From the NCBI RefSeq assembly GCF_000699445.3, contig NC_067196.1, positions 71,431,864 through 71,495,863 on the forward strand: a DNA stretch of 64,000 nucleotides, written 5' to 3'. This stretch comes from Schistosoma haematobium (taxonomy: Eukaryota > Platyhelminthes > Trematoda > Strigeidida > Schistosomatidae). A model generated the notes under the pieces. That model was not told where the DNA came from and ran no database searches. It saw only the letters and a list, made by a program, of their open reading frames with translations. Positions 50,698 to 62,641 of the stretch are shown here, one piece after another (position 1 is the first letter of the stretch; each line of letters begins with the position of its first letter). The translations under genes were made by a program, and so were the position numbers.

Positions 50698-51007
50698 AAA
50701 TGTTAAATATCAGAATGGGTTTTGTGGAGATTTTTAGAAATTTCACAGGTTGAAATAACGAGTCAATTGAAGCTAGACCACCATGGAAAACCTGGAAGCA
50801 CTGGACGGCCGTTTCGTCCTAGTATGGGACTCCTCAGCAGTGCTCATCCAAGATCCCGCAACCCTCGAGATTCGAGATTCGGGATCGTGATTGCGCACTG
50901 CTGAGGAGTCCCATACTAGGACAAAACGGCCGTCCAGTGCTTCCAGGTTTTCCATGGTGGTCTAGCTTCAATTGACTCGTGATTTCAACCAGTGAAAATG
51001 TTAAATA
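50698..51007 (-). mobile_element. Fold-back SINE with two inverted hammerheads, 12-bp TSD
   Basis: The perfect duplication AAATGTTAAATA is at 50698-50709 and 50996-51007. The insert is a near-perfect hairpin. The left arm (about 50748-50855) holds tail, hammerhead and stem I on the minus strand; the right arm (about 50882-50990) holds the same in plus orientation; a loop of about 25 bp lies between them. The extended terminus (complement of CCACAAAACCC) is only at the left, which sets the element's 3' end there. No A or B box remains, so this copy has no internal promoter. Both strands give small open frames that mirror each other and are not genes. Confidence 0.9.
50798..50843 (-). ncRNA. 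Hammerhead ribozyme, intact core (left arm)
   Basis: Minus strand: stem I GCACUG/CAGUGC (6 bp), CUGAGGA (50831-50837), GUCC-CAUACUA-GGAC stem II, GAAA (50812-50815), self-complementary short stem III ACGGCCGU and GUC cleavage triplet. The plus-strand partner in the right arm (about 50895-50940) is inactive because GAAA reads AAAA. Confidence 0.75.
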
Positions 51008-51114
51008 CTCTAACTCGTAGTAAGACGTATAAGAAATGTCATTATACATAATTTTTAACTTAACCTATACATAAAATTATCTGTTCTAAAAAGAAACTTA
51101 TCAACTGATATCTG

Positions 51115-51215
51115 ATAAGCAATGATGGATAGGAGCTAGCAGTAGAATCCAGGACGCGCGTTTCGTTCTATTTTTGGACTCGTCAGCTGAATGTACCTTC
51201 ATCTCAGAGCTGATA
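51115..51215 (-). mobile_element. SM-alpha fragment with classical hammerhead
   Basis: A short fragment of the classic schistosome SM-alpha family: plus-strand wording GATGGATAGGAGCTAGCAGT followed by the ribozyme complement. The rest of the element, including the pol III promoter, is absent. Confidence 0.75.
51145..51194 (-). ncRNA. SM-alpha hammerhead ribozyme, near intact
   Basis: Minus strand: stem I AUUCAG pairs with CUGGAU (one G-U); core CUGACGA; stem II GUCC-loop AAAAAUA-GAAC with one C-A mismatch; GAAA; short stem III ACGCGCGU; cleavage triplet GUC followed by CUGGAUUC. This is the textbook schistosome hammerhead arrangement, with one weakened stem II pair. The core is fully conserved. 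Confidence 0.85.
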
Positions 51216-53570
51216 AAGTAATTTTTAGGGCTATCATATAGCATTTTTACATTCTAAAAATACAATTTGTAAAAAAATATTTATTTTCAGTTAGTTCCTC
51301 ATTATGAATTTACATTAATGTTTGTTTTTTTTCATTTCATGAAATGATAATTTTAACCAATCTTTATTAAGATACTAATGAAACAAAATTGACTGTTCAT
51401 TCATTCATTTCATATTTATTTATGAAAAGATCTAACTCAATTTACATAACATAAGAAAATAAATTTATTACAATTAAAATGATTTCATTTCAATGTTTTG
51501 AGCACTGTCGTATAGTTTTCTGGCTGTGTAACTAGGATATTTAAAAAAAGAAATATACAATCTTAATAAAATTGGTTCTGATGTCTTTCTGATAAACATT
51601 CAAAAGTAAGTAATCTATGTTTAGAGTTGTTTACCTTTTTTTTGTAAATTAAACTTGTTCTCATGATAGTTGAAGAAGTTAGGCTTAACTAAAAATAAAA
51701 GATTTATGTGTAACTTAGAGACAATTCATTAACACTTGTGGTTTACTTTTTTAATATAAGAAATATCAAATTGATTATATTTCATTTTCCCCTCCTTTTT
51801 TCCAGATGATTTTCCTACAAATTTAATTCAAAGTGTTATGTAGCACAAATTTAAGTCCATTCTTTTGTTGGATGATTCATTATGAGTAGTAATGGTAGAA
51901 GTAGAACTGAATTAAACATGTATCTGAGGTTGAAAATGAAACACACATTAATTTTTCATGTGATAAATTGTCAAAATAGCAATAATTACAATTCATCTAC
52001 TTCTCTAAGTTTTTGTCTCTTATTCCCAATCTACCTTTCTCTTTTCCACAAGCTATCACTGTCTTAGAAACCAAAAAAAGTTATCCGTAAGTCTCATATT
52101 TTTGGAAAAAAAATCTTTGTTTATGTGCAATAAGACAAAAATTCTGGTGTAGTGACTCCATGTATAAACTAATGAATACAATGTTGAACAAAAAAATGTT
52201 TATATGTTAAAAGAATTATATTCGTTAGAGAAAAAAATTTGTAAAAATTCCTTAACCTGTTGACATCATGCCAAAATGCTAACTAAACACGAACAGAATT
52301 GATGAATCACATACATCGGCTCTCTATCATATATTTCCACTATTTGTCTCTTTGATTTAGTTCACCTTATATTTTAGTTCATTTTTCTTTGACTTTTGTG
52401 TTATTTACTACTTTACGAATGTCATTTGTGCGGAAGATAAATAGCCTACTATTATATTTTATAATTATAATTGTTATCAATGATATTAAAGGTTATATTT
52501 CATCTCAAATTTGGACATATTCATTCTATTGTATTTACATAGAGTAATGATATGTCGTTAATTTTTTTTCTCTTTTCCCTGTTATTAATATTATTACAAT
52601 TTTACTACAATATTGATGTGTGTGTGTGTATGTCCGTATGGATCTTTACCAAACTATACCTGGAAAATATTTAGCGTTCTGCTTGTTTGTATTCGTCAAA
52701 CGATTGTGATTTTAGTTAGTTGCCAATTTCGTTTAGCTTAAACGGAGATATTATTTCTAATCATTCGGTTAAAAAAAACCATTACACATTCTACTATAAA
52801 GAAAAATGTTAATGAGAGATCATTAGAAAATATATTTTATCTAGACATGGAATAAATTCTGGTAGTTATAAATCATACTATTGTCATTGTTTAAGTTGTC
52901 TACGTAAATCTACTTGAAATTTGAGTATTATTCCATTTTACTGTTTGTTTTTATCATAGCCACTACATTAACTAGATAAATATGGAAAATAAAAGATCAT
53001 TGAATAGGCATTTAGACTTATTTTTTGAGATCAATCTAAAGTAAAACAGGAATAAAGTGAAATTCTTTAGATTTGGGTTGAAAGATGATACTTTTAGATA
53101 AATCAAAATTAGATGGTTCAATTCCAGTCATATAATACAAACATCATCTATGCTCTCAGTGATACTTCTCTTATTCATGAAACGCTTAAATAGAAGTAGC
53201 AACGGCTTCCTGCAGAAATTCTTCGCAATGCCTGTTGTTGTTAGTTATCTATCTACTAAATTTACATAAATTGTTACATTTCTAGTTGGAAAATATGGTT
53301 TTTAGGAAGAGGTAATCTGAATAAAGAATAATAAAAACGATCCCATGAATATAATAAGGAGCTCAGCTGTTCGATTTTATGTCATAATTAAGAGGTAATA
53401 CAGTGGGTTCGATGTTTGATCATAGAGTAAGTCAATAGTTCATGACAATTAGGACGAAACAGCTTTTTAGTGACTTCAAATAACAGTTACAGTCACTGAA
53501 CAATTCAAAAATTCAACTTTATAATGGCATTTATCAGTATGGGGTTATAGAGACTGTTAAACTGTATTGA
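51216..53570. other. Gene-free AT-rich stretch
   Basis: About 2.3 kb with a short (TG)n run near 52617-52630. No exon, RNA gene or repeat copy was recognised. Confidence 0.45.
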
Positions 53571-53574
53571 GATC

Positions 53575-54065
53575 GTAAACTGGTCTAAGTTATATAACCA
53601 TTAAATCCAGGAAGCAATTGACAGCTATTCAGTTCTAGTATAAGATTCCTCGACACTACTCATCCGAGACCCTAGCACTGAGGATTAAACCCAAAACCTC
53701 CCATTATCTTTGATTTGTACGTTCCTTACGACTTCTGAATACAATTCCAGAAATTCCCTCTCAAACCTGGTCACCAGTGAGAACAACCGTAACGCGGAGG
53801 AAGGTACCCATCAAAGACAATGGAAGATGTTCGTGTCATATCGTGGATTGATGGAAACTAGGCTTGCAAATCATTAGAATCCGGCTCGGTGAATTAGAGG
53901 TTAGGAATTCACTCACAAGACTGTAGATCCTGAGTCCGATTCCCGCTCACAGAGTCGTAAACGTGAACTGCTAACGAGCCCTATACTAGAATAAAACGGC
54001 TGTACGGTGCCTCTCCGTTTTCAGCAATGGTATAACTAAGATCTGCTCATGACCTCAATAGTTAT
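53575..54065. mobile_element. Very old inverted pair of hammerhead SINEs
   Basis: A minus-strand remnant (53575-53700, with TTCAGTTCTAGTATAAGATT for the hammerhead) faces a plus-strand remnant (about 53765-54065, with a B-box-like TGAGTCCGATTCC near 53930 and CTATACTAGAATAAAACGGC). Neither core is intact. The inverted-pair layout is the same as in the younger copies, so this architecture is old. Confidence 0.6.
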
Positions 54066-55874
54066 TATGACTTGTGTGACATCAGTTCACGATTTATAAT
54101 AGTACTGTAAAATGGAAAATACTGATCTATAATCATCCAACCTTACTATGGCACTTTTTGAGTTATTCATACCAATTATTTTGTTGTGTTCTTAGAAGAT
54201 AAGAGATGTCAAGCACAGGTATACAAGAAAAATCATATAAATCTTTACTATGCTTTTCTTTTTGAATTAAAATTTATCAAGATGTATTTTGGAAACGCTG
54301 GTTAAGTTTTAAGATAGTTTTAGTCTTAAAATTATCGGGTGGAGAATCACTAGTTATGATTCATTATTATGTTCGTCAATCCATTCTTCTACTTTTGTGA
54401 AGTAATGCAAATTTCTCTTTTATCAAGCCTAGTAAACCATATTCCCACTAAATTTAATAAAGGCGATATGAAAGGCTTGACTATGTTCAGTCAACTAACC
54501 CGAATATAAATTTTAACGTTATTTACAATATCAGTTTCAAAGGAACGAAAGGGATTCATTGCGCTAGTAAAAGCAAGAGGATGTTGCAATGAAAAACATA
54601 TTCTTTCTGACTTTGTCACTTTCTAGAGCTGTACAATAGCCTTTATGGTTGTTTTTAAATATATGGTTCATAGTTAAATAGAGAATTACCTAGTCATTAA
54701 TAAAGGTATCAAAAGTTAATTAAAATCTAATCAAAATATAATTATAAAGAAAGTAATATATAGAAGCGAGGTATGAAAGATTATTCGTTTGATGTTTATA
54801 GTCAAGATGAAGAATGTGAATAAACACACGTCAAAAATAATTCGCTAAATCAGAGATGATTGTTAGGACCTTGGTAAGCAAAAGAATTGGAGAAGTCTCG
54901 TCCAACAACTGACGAATTATCAAAGTTTCTTGTATGCACAAGTGTCTCATACGGCCTCAGAACTAGTTCATCTGTCTTTATGAATATTCTTGAATGAGGA
55001 ACGCGGTGGAGATAAATGACAGAAATTGGTTAATTTGCCTACACTTTTTGATAAGTATGTTGGAAGGTGTTTCGTATGCAATTTGAAACAGTAAACTGGC
55101 AGATAAATGTTGAGGTGTGTCAAAGTGGCAGTTTATCATTGTGTCAGCTATCTACCAGAGAATAAAATTCATAGTTCATCTAAATAAAAGGCATTCTTCG
55201 ACAGTTGTCTTCTTAAAATCTCTAAGGCTGTATTCCCTTTGCATCCAATATTAGTTCTTCATTCCATTATAACTCTCTAAAACCACAGAGGCTTTGAATA
55301 CATATGAGATTGAACCTTACATTGAATACATCAAAAGAAATATATCTATATTTTGTACTTTCATCAAACTGAACCAATTTTTCCTTACAATCATTCACAT
55401 ATCCTATTGATTTATCAGCTTTATAATCATTACATCTTTTGAAAAAAACATTAGTAGACTGCATAGACTGAACCAGGTACAACTATATTAACCTTTGGAT
55501 TATACTCATTATAACCACGGTAAAGGTAAAATCTTATAATCAATAAAACCAATTTAACTCCTAATAATGATTCTTCTTTTATCTCCATGACAGTGAGATA
55601 AAAAAGAGAAATATATAGTCTAAAAAATGTTTTCTCTATTCGCATTATTTTTCTTTGTTAGTTAACTTTTGTCGAAAGAAGAAACAAGCGAAAACAGGTT
55701 TAATAATTTGTAATGAGTCAGTCAAGACCATAAAATAACAAACAAAAATGTTAAATGTAAATGTTTTAAAAAAATCCCCCAAAAAATTATTCGCTCCTAT
55801 TAGATTCAATAAATATCATGAATTTTAATTTAATCTCATTGTTATTATTGATTTATATGTTAATAAGATATGAG
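54066..55874. other. Gene-free AT-rich stretch
   Basis: Small frames at 55267-55645 on the minus strand lack motifs or splice context. Nothing else was recognised. Confidence 0.4.
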
Positions 55875-55879
55875 AAGTT

Positions 55880-55932
55880 TTCATTTGAAGCAGTGACCAG
55901 TGGAGTTCAACCGGGTCTGTTGTGAGATAGTA
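55880..55932 (+). mobile_element. Short hammerhead-SINE 5' fragment
   Basis: It matches the unit 5' body, GAAGCAGTGACCAGTGGAGT through GTGAGATAGTAACT. Only about 50 bp remain, with no promoter boxes or ribozyme. Confidence 0.7.
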
Positions 55933-56455
55933 ACTTAATTCTATAATTTTATTTTGGAAATCTAAATTTCCTTGTTTTCGCGCCAAAAGCACACTTTTCA
56001 CCTTCATGTCGTATTTCCGACTTGGGAGAATCTTTAACGCCATCGGTCCGTTGTGTATTTTTAGTAATCTATTTTTGCTACACTTCCCAAGGACAGTTTT
56101 ATGCTGTATATATACGTTTGATTTGTGTCTGCTATTATTCACTCGTGCTTCTGACTTACGGAATATACTTTCCAGTTCCAAGCTTGTACTTCTTCCTATA
56201 GTTAGCGAGGCTGGGACGCATCAAATAGCTAGCTTATTGGTCTAAGGTTACAAGCCTTTGTTCTGTTCGCATACGAAGTGAACTTCTAATAACTTCAAAC
56301 CTAGCATTTTTTCTGGTTAGTGTTTTTTTAGCGAGTAAGTTTTCTACGGGATGGGGCCGCTAACCACATGCACAACCGTCCTCCTTTATCCGGGCTTGTG
56401 ACCTGCAGTAGCCGCAGAAAGGCTCCAGGCGGAGTTAAAAATTATTCACTACTTT
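55933..56455. repeat. Dispersed GC-richer repeat, copy 2
   Basis: The last part (56320-56440) matches 37754-37880. The upstream part (55975-56300) has the same composition shift and probably belongs to the same element. A 118-codon minus-strand frame (55825-56181) has basic residues but no recognised domain and spans the boundary with AT-rich sequence, so it is not called as a gene. It may be a LINE UTR or ORF1 relic. Confidence 0.5.
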
Positions 56456-57242
56456 AGATTAAATAAACCATGAAATTCGATTTAATTTCATTGTTATAAT
56501 TGCTTTATATGTTAATTAGATATGGAAAGTTTCCATTTAAAGAATTGTAAAACACTAGAAGTTGCTGGATAGCTATCATATTGTGACTGAATTATTTTTT
56601 AAAAAAATTCCTGTTAAAAGTGCACTATGCTGACGGCCTTGAGTGAAACAATCAGAGTTAAGATGATGCCTTGTGTAGTTCTGCAAGAACTTGAAAGTTT
56701 AGTACTTGGTAGTTTGCATGTTTTCAATTGCTAAGTAATAACTGGCAATATTTAGTTCCTAAAATGATTGAGATTGATACAGATATCTAATATGCAACCA
56801 AACAGTGAATAAGACATAGTGCCTGAAGCAAATTACTAGAAATATCTGCTCCTGATGCACATTGTATGGTAAAGTGCTTGGTGTGATTCAGTGCATTGCC
56901 AGAAATATTTGCATCATCTGATTGCACTCCCTCATATCAACTACTGACTCTAAATCTCAACTCCAAGTTTTTAAAGTTTGTAAACAAAAGGGTGGGAAAG
57001 TATCACTACATTAAAGCTGATATCACTTCGTGAATACCCTTATACCTAATTCGTGTTCATAACACATAATCCCAGTTTAATTTCTACTATTTAACCCTAA
57101 TCTTTTTGCATTAGAGCTGATATCAGCTGGTGATGAAAACCCATAGCTCACAACGTTAACCCAACTTTTAATACACAAACTTAACCTTTTACTTTGACGA
57201 TAATAAATAATTTAGCAACCAAGAAATTACTTATCGTAAATC
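56456..57242. other. Gene-free AT-rich stretch
   Basis: No recognised feature. Confidence 0.4.
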
Positions 57243-57705
57243 CAATTGGATTGTATGCTGATTGCTATTGAAATGTACAGATCGCCATTCCTCGTATATA
57301 ATCATCAAATTAAATCGCGTTAGTGAATAACGGAATTAAATAAGTCAAATACAAGAATGGATGTTTGAATACGTATATTTTGTACACTCGTTGATCGGAA
57401 CAGACAATCAGAGAATCGCAGTGAATGAAGCGAAGCGGAACGAAAGGACGCGCAGTGGAGAAGGCTCGTAAACCAACCCCATTTAATCAAGCATTAGTCA
57501 ATATTAATAGTCACACAAAAATAAGTTACAGACATGTGATGAATGGGATAAGAAGTGTACACACACATACGCTCGTATAAATGCAGTCAAGATTGATAAG
57601 CGAATAATCAACAAGGTCAAAACCTGACTCAAGAAGAACGGATAAATTGGTCTATCCAGGATCTAGATTAATTTACATGGACTTAACATAGTAACCGACA
57701 CCACA
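57243..57705 (-). mobile_element. Solo LTR, minus orientation
   Basis: Its minus strand starts TGTGGTGTCGG and runs about 460 bp to ...AGCAATCAGC...CAATCCA. It aligns over its whole length with the plus-strand LTR at 62182-62641, whose start reads TGTAGTGTCAG. Positions 57320-57622 are identical to that copy except for one base, while both ends are much more diverged. No internal retrotransposon sequence flanks it, so it looks like a solo LTR. No TSD was found. Confidence 0.7.
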
Positions 57706-59984
57706 GGCTTAAGTAATATCTTTTTTTAAAACTGCTTACAATTGTTGTTTATATACTGGCTACGGTGGAGGAAGTATGTTTATTACTGTGACTAACCCTA
57801 TATACATTGATAATAAACTGACATTAGAAAAATAGTTCGACCATTATTGTCATCTCATAGAGCAGTAATTTCTTTTTGTCTCATTATGCCTCAAAAATAG
57901 TATTCTGTTCATTTTTCGAAACAGAATTACGATTAATTATAAAATAATGTGAACACCACCTAATCAAAAGTACTAAGTCCAAGGTTAATGTTACATACAT
58001 CAACTTCAAGAAAGTTCTGTCAACCAGTCAGTTCTATTTAATAATCCATTTTGAATTAATTTTCAATTTCAGATCCTGATTTCATTTTTTCCGAAGTTAA
58101 CCATCAGGATTTCTGTAAAGATAGAGTTCTACTCATCCCTCAGTGATCCCTCTATCGATTAATCCTTATAAGTGACTGTCTACAACAGTTTACGATAGAA
58201 TGAATGTTTATTTTCCTTATTTTTTCCAAGTAAACAATACGCTTTGAAACTGAACTGTAAGTTTTCGGCTAACTGTTGTTAAATTCTGTAAATGTATACA
58301 AAAACAAAAATTCTGTAACTTTCTGAAGTAAACTTTGAAAGTTATGACATAATGTATCGAAAAAAAACATGGAATATTAGAGGATGGTGTACGAAAGTAA
58401 CCTTTCTGCTAAAAACAGGTGTTTGTTCTTCGATTTCGGTAACCTTCGTCCCTAGAAATATCAATTAACAGTACTCAAATAGATAATAAGATTTAATTGA
58501 AGTTGACTTCTACCCAATAACAAAATCATTTGTTTTGCAAGAAAAAGTTGATGGACGCTTATTACTAGTTTCTTCCTGGAAAAATCAGTATATAAACTAT
58601 GTTTTCTACTTATGCATCATTTGTTTGCTTTGGTACTACTTACAAATGATTAGTGTGTTATTGGTTATAATTTATAGTTACATATGTTTACAATCATAAA
58701 TATCCTGTTTTTGACTATAATACATGAACATTACAGAGAAAAGCATTTTTTAGGTAACCATTAATTTTATAATTTACTAAGTCATATGAAATACGAAACA
58801 TTATCCCTTCCTCCTTCAAATCAGAGACGATTCAAACCATGTCAATATCATAAGTACAGTTTAAAACATTTGGAAAGCGAGATCTTTTCCGTGTAATTTC
58901 TAAGGATTTACCAAACAGAAAAATAAGCAATAAAGATTATCAAGGATTTGACAAAAAGGAAAAACATGTTTTGTGATCAGCTACACGTTCCTGATCTCTT
59001 ATTTATTCTGATTACGCATAACTAGGTGTGAAATAACCTCAGGTCGTCGTTAGCAAGCATAAAATCTAAGTTTTGCGATGAAAAACTTGCCAACAACGTG
59101 TATCTGAATAACTGATCTCTCCATCTAGTTAACATACATCAGATAAATTGGACTGTAATATCGAGTTTCATAGCAGTGTGGTCGTATTCCAAATTTATTC
59201 GACAGAATTAGATTACCACTTCGAACCGAATACATCAGTAAAATGCTTGCAACCCAATGATAAAATAATGTGATGTTCTTCACAAGGCCATAATTCTCTT
59301 GAATTTATTTATGTGCAGAGAAATGAGCACACACTGATAAATGCCCACAAACTAGACGAACTTGAAAACTGACTATCAGACACTTTTTAAATACGATTAG
59401 GTTACCGAACAGTTAGTCAGACGGTTTAATTTATATAAAATGATCACAACTCATATCATCTTCATGAAAATCTATGGATAATTTCATGCCAGTATTAGAT
59501 TGATAAAGAATGCTTAGGAAACTGTTGGAACACAATGTTGATACTTTAAAATCACTCAAAATACGTTATGCCGAGGCCATCTCTGTTAACAAACTGAAAC
59601 CACACTTAAGTATTCTAACGGATATAGTTGTAAATCTTTCACTTATATTTTTCACTAGTTAATAACATAATATTTTATCTTATATTTTCAATAGCAAATT
59701 CGTTTCCTAAATTCTTGAGTTGTTTGTTTTAAGCTTTACTCATCTTACTGTGTTAATATATCGAATTTAATGTTCATTACTCAATCTTTGTACTCTAGAA
59801 ATGTGCCTTCATGTGTCCTATAATTTTTTTTACTGTAACTTTTACATTTAGTAACATGAATAATTATTCATTTTACCATTTTATAACTCTTCCATAACTG
59901 CTGTCGTTAATCTACTCATCCTCATGAATATTATAAATAATTATTACAATTCGCCTGGTACTGTTTACTTGAAACTTCCGATTG
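57706..59984. other. Gene-free AT-rich stretch
   Basis: About 2.3 kb between an LTR and an SM-alpha copy, without a recognised feature. Confidence 0.4.
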
Positions 59985-60155
59985 ATGATTAGGACTGCAA
60001 TTGATCAGTTTCTTATTGGCATATGTGCATATTGTGCATATCGCCTCGATATCGCCTTAATTCACAAGCATTATAAGCAAAGATGAATAGTGGCTATCAG
60101 TGGACTGATCAATCACAGTCCTTAACATCAATGGATTCCACTGCAAGCCACCATC
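59985..60155. mobile_element. Rearranged SM-alpha element
   Basis: The head GGACTGCAATTGATCAGT (59991) occurs again inverted at about 60100-60122 (ACTGATCAATCACAGTCC), followed by ATGGATTCCACTGCAAGCCA. The ribozyme segment has been replaced by the inverted head, so no hammerhead core survives. It is an internal rearrangement of the family seen at 29.6 kb. Confidence 0.65.
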
Positions 60156-60639
60156 CATATTTGTTTATAATTATTACTGTTGTGTCTAGGTTGTAATCCA
60201 TCTTTGTTATTTTTGCTTCACATAAATTTATTCATGGGAAAAACTGTACAAAATATTTCAAGCTATTTGTGATATACTAGGCATATTGAAGCATTCCGTA
60301 CATGTTGCGCATAAGTCAGGTTTCACAAACCTGATTAACGGATTAATTGGCTAATTTTCTGCATAAATAACTGTTAAGTACGTCCGTTTCTCTTTTTTAA
60401 TAGTACAATTGTTCTTTGCCTAACCAGTTTAAATAATACAACCGATCCTCAATCACAGTAAAAGTTCTGACCTTCAGTTCACCCTATGTAGAATTACACT
60501 CAAGTCAAACCAATAAATGTATATGTGCATTTGATAATTTTAGTATTTTTATGACTTAGGCTGATGTTCTTAGAATGTATTCTGGATATTAATTTTATGT
60601 TGGTATATGGGCTCGTGGATATTGATGAATTTTTTGGTT
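60156..60639. other. Gene-free AT-rich stretch
   Basis: No recognised feature. Confidence 0.35.
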
Positions 60640-60915
60640 TTATATCAAGGACTGACTCCGATTAGAGAACTATTGAAAACTATGGAACATTGAATAGCTG
60701 TTTCGCTCTAGTATGGAACTCCTCAGCAGTGACTATCTGTTACGTCACCAGGGCTCGAAATCAATAGAACTTTGAAGTCTAACCAATCGAATTGAAGGTT
60801 AATAGTTTATTGAGATGCCTGAGTTCGATCCATGATAGTACTGTGAGTAGTCACCTTTTAAGAGTCCTAAATGCTGAAGAAACAACTATTCGTGCCTTTC
60901 TGATTTTCATTGCTT
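60640..60915. mobile_element. Old inverted pair of hammerhead SINE remnants
   Basis: The minus part (60640-60760) keeps the hammerhead complement: TTTCGCTCTAGTATGGAACT, then CCTCAGCAGTG, which is an intact CUGAGGA with GAAA but poor stem II. The plus part (about 60790-60915) keeps a B-box-like GAGTTCGATCC and a ruined hammerhead (GCTGAAGAAACAACTATTCG). Confidence 0.55.
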
Positions 60916-61604
60916 CTTCAAGTAACCTAAGTTTTTAACGAAATAACCTTCAAAATATGTAGAATTTCCCAACAACCATTTAAACCTCAAAATAAGTTTA
61001 GTCATTTATATGCAAACAGATTATCATTGGTAAAAAATTTTCATTTGTTTGTACTAAACCTACCATCATAACAACGACCTATAGTGAATGGAGACATGAG
61101 AAAAAACTTTGGGTTTGACAAATTTAGTCAGACTGTAACTGAAACAAATAATTTCCTTTCTATTGTCCTAGATATATATTACTCATCAATTGGTTTATTA
61201 TTTATCATAATGATTTTCTTGTAATAATTCTTAATTTTACAACAATATAAGTCACAATTCATTACCTACAAGAAAATGGGTATATATATATATAATCCCC
61301 TAAAATAGATTGCCTCACCATGATTAGGGATGAGATTCAAATTTTCTAATATTCTATGCCCACTGTTGTAGCTGTTCGATAATTCATGCAGAAATGAGTC
61401 ATAAAAGAATAACTAATGATTTCAGTAAAAGGTACCTTAAGTTCCTTATTTAAGTGACAGTAGGTTTTTAAGGAACAACCCACAGTTGATGGGCTATAGT
61501 GTTTGTTTTTACAAGGATAGTATTTGTATTTGTTTAAAATAATAATATCAATTCCTTTGGACGTGAATTATTCAAATCCAGTTTATCATAGTTAACATTG
61601 AAGA
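60916..61604. other. Gene-free AT-rich stretch
   Basis: A short AT run near 61280. Nothing else was recognised. Confidence 0.4.
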
Positions 61605-61950
61605 GTGGTCTTAGTTAGACAACCAGTAAAAGCCATGGAGTACTGGATAGAGTTTTATTCCTAGTATAGGACTCCTCGACAATATACATACAGGGCTCTT
61701 CAAGATATATTTTTATGAGTCCTAATGAGAAGCCGTAACCGGCAACGTTCACCCATGTGGGTTGATAGACAGGCAATAGAAGATAGTCACACAGTGTCAT
61801 CGAACGGTTGAAGTTAAATGTGTGCATTTTAGATCCCGGCTCAATGGTCTAGAGGTTAAGCACTTTCAGGCTAGATTTTTATTATTAATTCGTTCGATAG
61901 CAAGTGGAATCGCAGGCACACATTACTGGGAAGTCATATACTGAGAAATA
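61605..61950. mobile_element. Old inverted pair of hammerhead SINE remnants
   Basis: Left: a minus-strand hammerhead complement (TTTTATTCCTAGTATAGGAC, CTCCTCG). Right: the plus 5' body (TCCTAATGAGAAGCCGTAAC, GGTTGAAGTTAAATGTG) and the A box ATGGTCTAGAGG near 61846, then an interrupted 3' part. Both copies are inactive. The 70-codon minus frame here is incidental. Confidence 0.55.
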
Positions 61951-62181
61951 GTAACTATTCACTTTTTTTCTTGCTTTTTAATAATGATTTAAATAAAAGC
62001 GGTCCATGATATAAACTATGAAAACGTAACAATCACTACAAAGTCGCTATACTAACGATAATTCCAATTACTTAGATTATACTTTTATTACAGAAATTAG
62101 CTTTCTTGTATAAAATAGTAACTACAAATTTGTTTTTATCACAATTTATGAAGAGTGCTAACTGATTTAGGTTGTTTGTTT

Positions 62182-62641
62182 TGTAGTGTCAGCTATTATG
62201 TTAAGCCCATATAACTTAATATACCTTTCGAACAGGCCAATCTATTAATTCTAGTTGCGTCACATTTTGACCTTGTTGATTATTCGCTTATCAATCTTGA
62301 CTGCATTTATACGAGCGTATGTGTGTGTACACTTCTTATCCCATTCATCACATGTCTGTAACTTATTTTTGTGTGACTATTAATATTGACTAATGCTTGA
62401 TTAAATGGGGTTGGTTTACGAGCCTTCTCCACTGCGCGTCCTTTCGTTCCGCTTCGCTTCATTCACTGCGATTCTCTGATTGTCTGTTCCGATCAACGAG
62501 TGTACAAAATATACGTATTCAAACATCCATTCTTGTATTTGACTTATTTAACTCCGTTATTCACTAATGTGATTCAAGTCAATAATTATATACAAGGATT
62601 GGAGATATGTATATCTCACTAGCAATCAGAAATAATCAAAC
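62182..62641 (+). mobile_element. LTR, plus orientation
   Basis: It starts TGTAGTGTCAGC and ends ...AATCAAAC just before a primer-binding-site-like sequence. It aligns with the minus-strand LTR at 57243-57705. As it is followed by PBS-like and leader sequence, it is a 5' LTR. Schistosomes carry several Gypsy-type LTR families; which one this belongs to cannot be decided here. Confidence 0.7.

Noticed and set aside
50722..51049. Mirror-image open frames on both strands
   Set aside because: They are the two arms of one palindromic SINE and read the same hammerhead sequence from both sides.
55825..56181. 118-codon minus-strand open frame as a gene
   Set aside because: It spans the boundary between a dispersed repeat and AT-rich sequence and has no recognisable domain; more likely a retroelement relic.
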